Source: Liolophura sinensis | Lineage: Eukaryota; Mollusca; Polyplacophora; Chitonida; Chitonidae | Assembly: GCF_032854445.1 (NCBI RefSeq) | Contig: NC_088299.1 | Span: 347,001-411,000, forward strand | Reading direction: 5' to 3' | DNA length: 64,000 bases | Part shown: piece by piece, positions 63,608-64,000 of the stretch | Layout of the letters: each line of letters begins with the position of its first letter | Position numbering within the stretch: the first letter of the stretch is position 1 | The notes under the pieces: generated by a model | Database searches by the model: none | What the model was told of the DNA's origin: nothing | The model's input: the letters and a program-made list of their open reading frames with translations, nothing else | Program-made: the position numbers and the translations under genes

Positions 63608-64000
63608 GTATCCTTTTGCTAAGAGTGCCAACATCATGTGTGATTAGTTGGCCTATAGTTAGGCTGACAGGGTACAGAAATCCCCAAACCAGCTTTCGTA
63701 AATCAGTCAAACCCTGTACTCGCTGATAAGGCCAGGGCTTCATTGTCTGAGAGTTTGTTTGTCCACATGTAAACATATATACGAAATCATGTTTTTCTTT
63801 ATAGGACGTTTAAAGTAATGGTATAGATTTTTGTTCTGGCACCAGTTTGATGTCTGTCATAGTGGTGTTCTTGTAGTTACTGTGACATAATTTTCCTAAT
63901 TTAGCATATAGGTGTTTAATGAACATGGTCCTAAGAAGTTAAGAACCAAATATTTGAATGACTGCAGAATATTTCATATTATCAAAAACGTGTATCCTTA

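Overview
This is a 64-kb window of animal nuclear DNA. Long introns, GT-AG splice sites with matching phases, tRNA-derived SINEs and many minisatellites show this. The SINEs carry the tail motif 'gattggtgttttacgcc' or a 'gagtgagtgagtg' end, types I associate with molluscs and other lophotrochozoans. The TALE homeobox gene looks like the spiralian-specific kind. A mollusc is the best guess, but the species cannot be named from this sequence.

Layout. (1) About 1.1-5.6 kb, + strand: the 3' part of a Thr/Ser-rich, mucin-like single-pass membrane protein. One exon is present in three tandem copies, followed by a transmembrane exon and a cytoplasmic-tail exon. (2) 5.6-10.9 kb: convergent intergenic DNA with a Tc1-type transposase remnant and a 2.8-kb minisatellite of about 57-bp units, open in one frame on each strand. 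(3) 10,884-59,879, - strand: one complete gene, TBC1D31 (WDR67). I resolved 24 coding exons whose phases all join. Together they give 1,064 codons, essentially the human length as I recall it (1,066). Order: WD40 region, TBC domain, long coiled coil, short C-terminal tail. (4) Nested in its introns on the same strand: an intronless TALE homeobox gene (37,048-37,965), a possible two-exon gene of unknown function (56,826-57,683), a THAP-like fragment (about 50.2 kb) and a decayed mariner element with both ends and its TA duplication (33,613-34,834). (5) 60,624 to the window end, + strand: the first three coding exons of a Derlin-1-type gene, head-to-head with TBC1D31. DERL1 and TBC1D31 are also head-to-head neighbours in human.

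The most unusual feature is where repeats sit in TBC1D31. At least six tandem arrays or duplications start at exon edges, and their units carry copies of the adjoining splice site and some exon sequence (exons 13, 16 on both sides, 19, 20 and 22). Three SINEs also lie within about 20 bp of a splice donor (exons 3, 11 and 23). In the mucin-like gene the triplicated exon enters at phase 0 and leaves at phase 1, so only one copy can be used per transcript without a frameshift.

The rest of the introns hold dispersed, unclassified repeats. I saw no genuine tRNA, rRNA or CRISPR. All coordinates and splice calls were read by eye.
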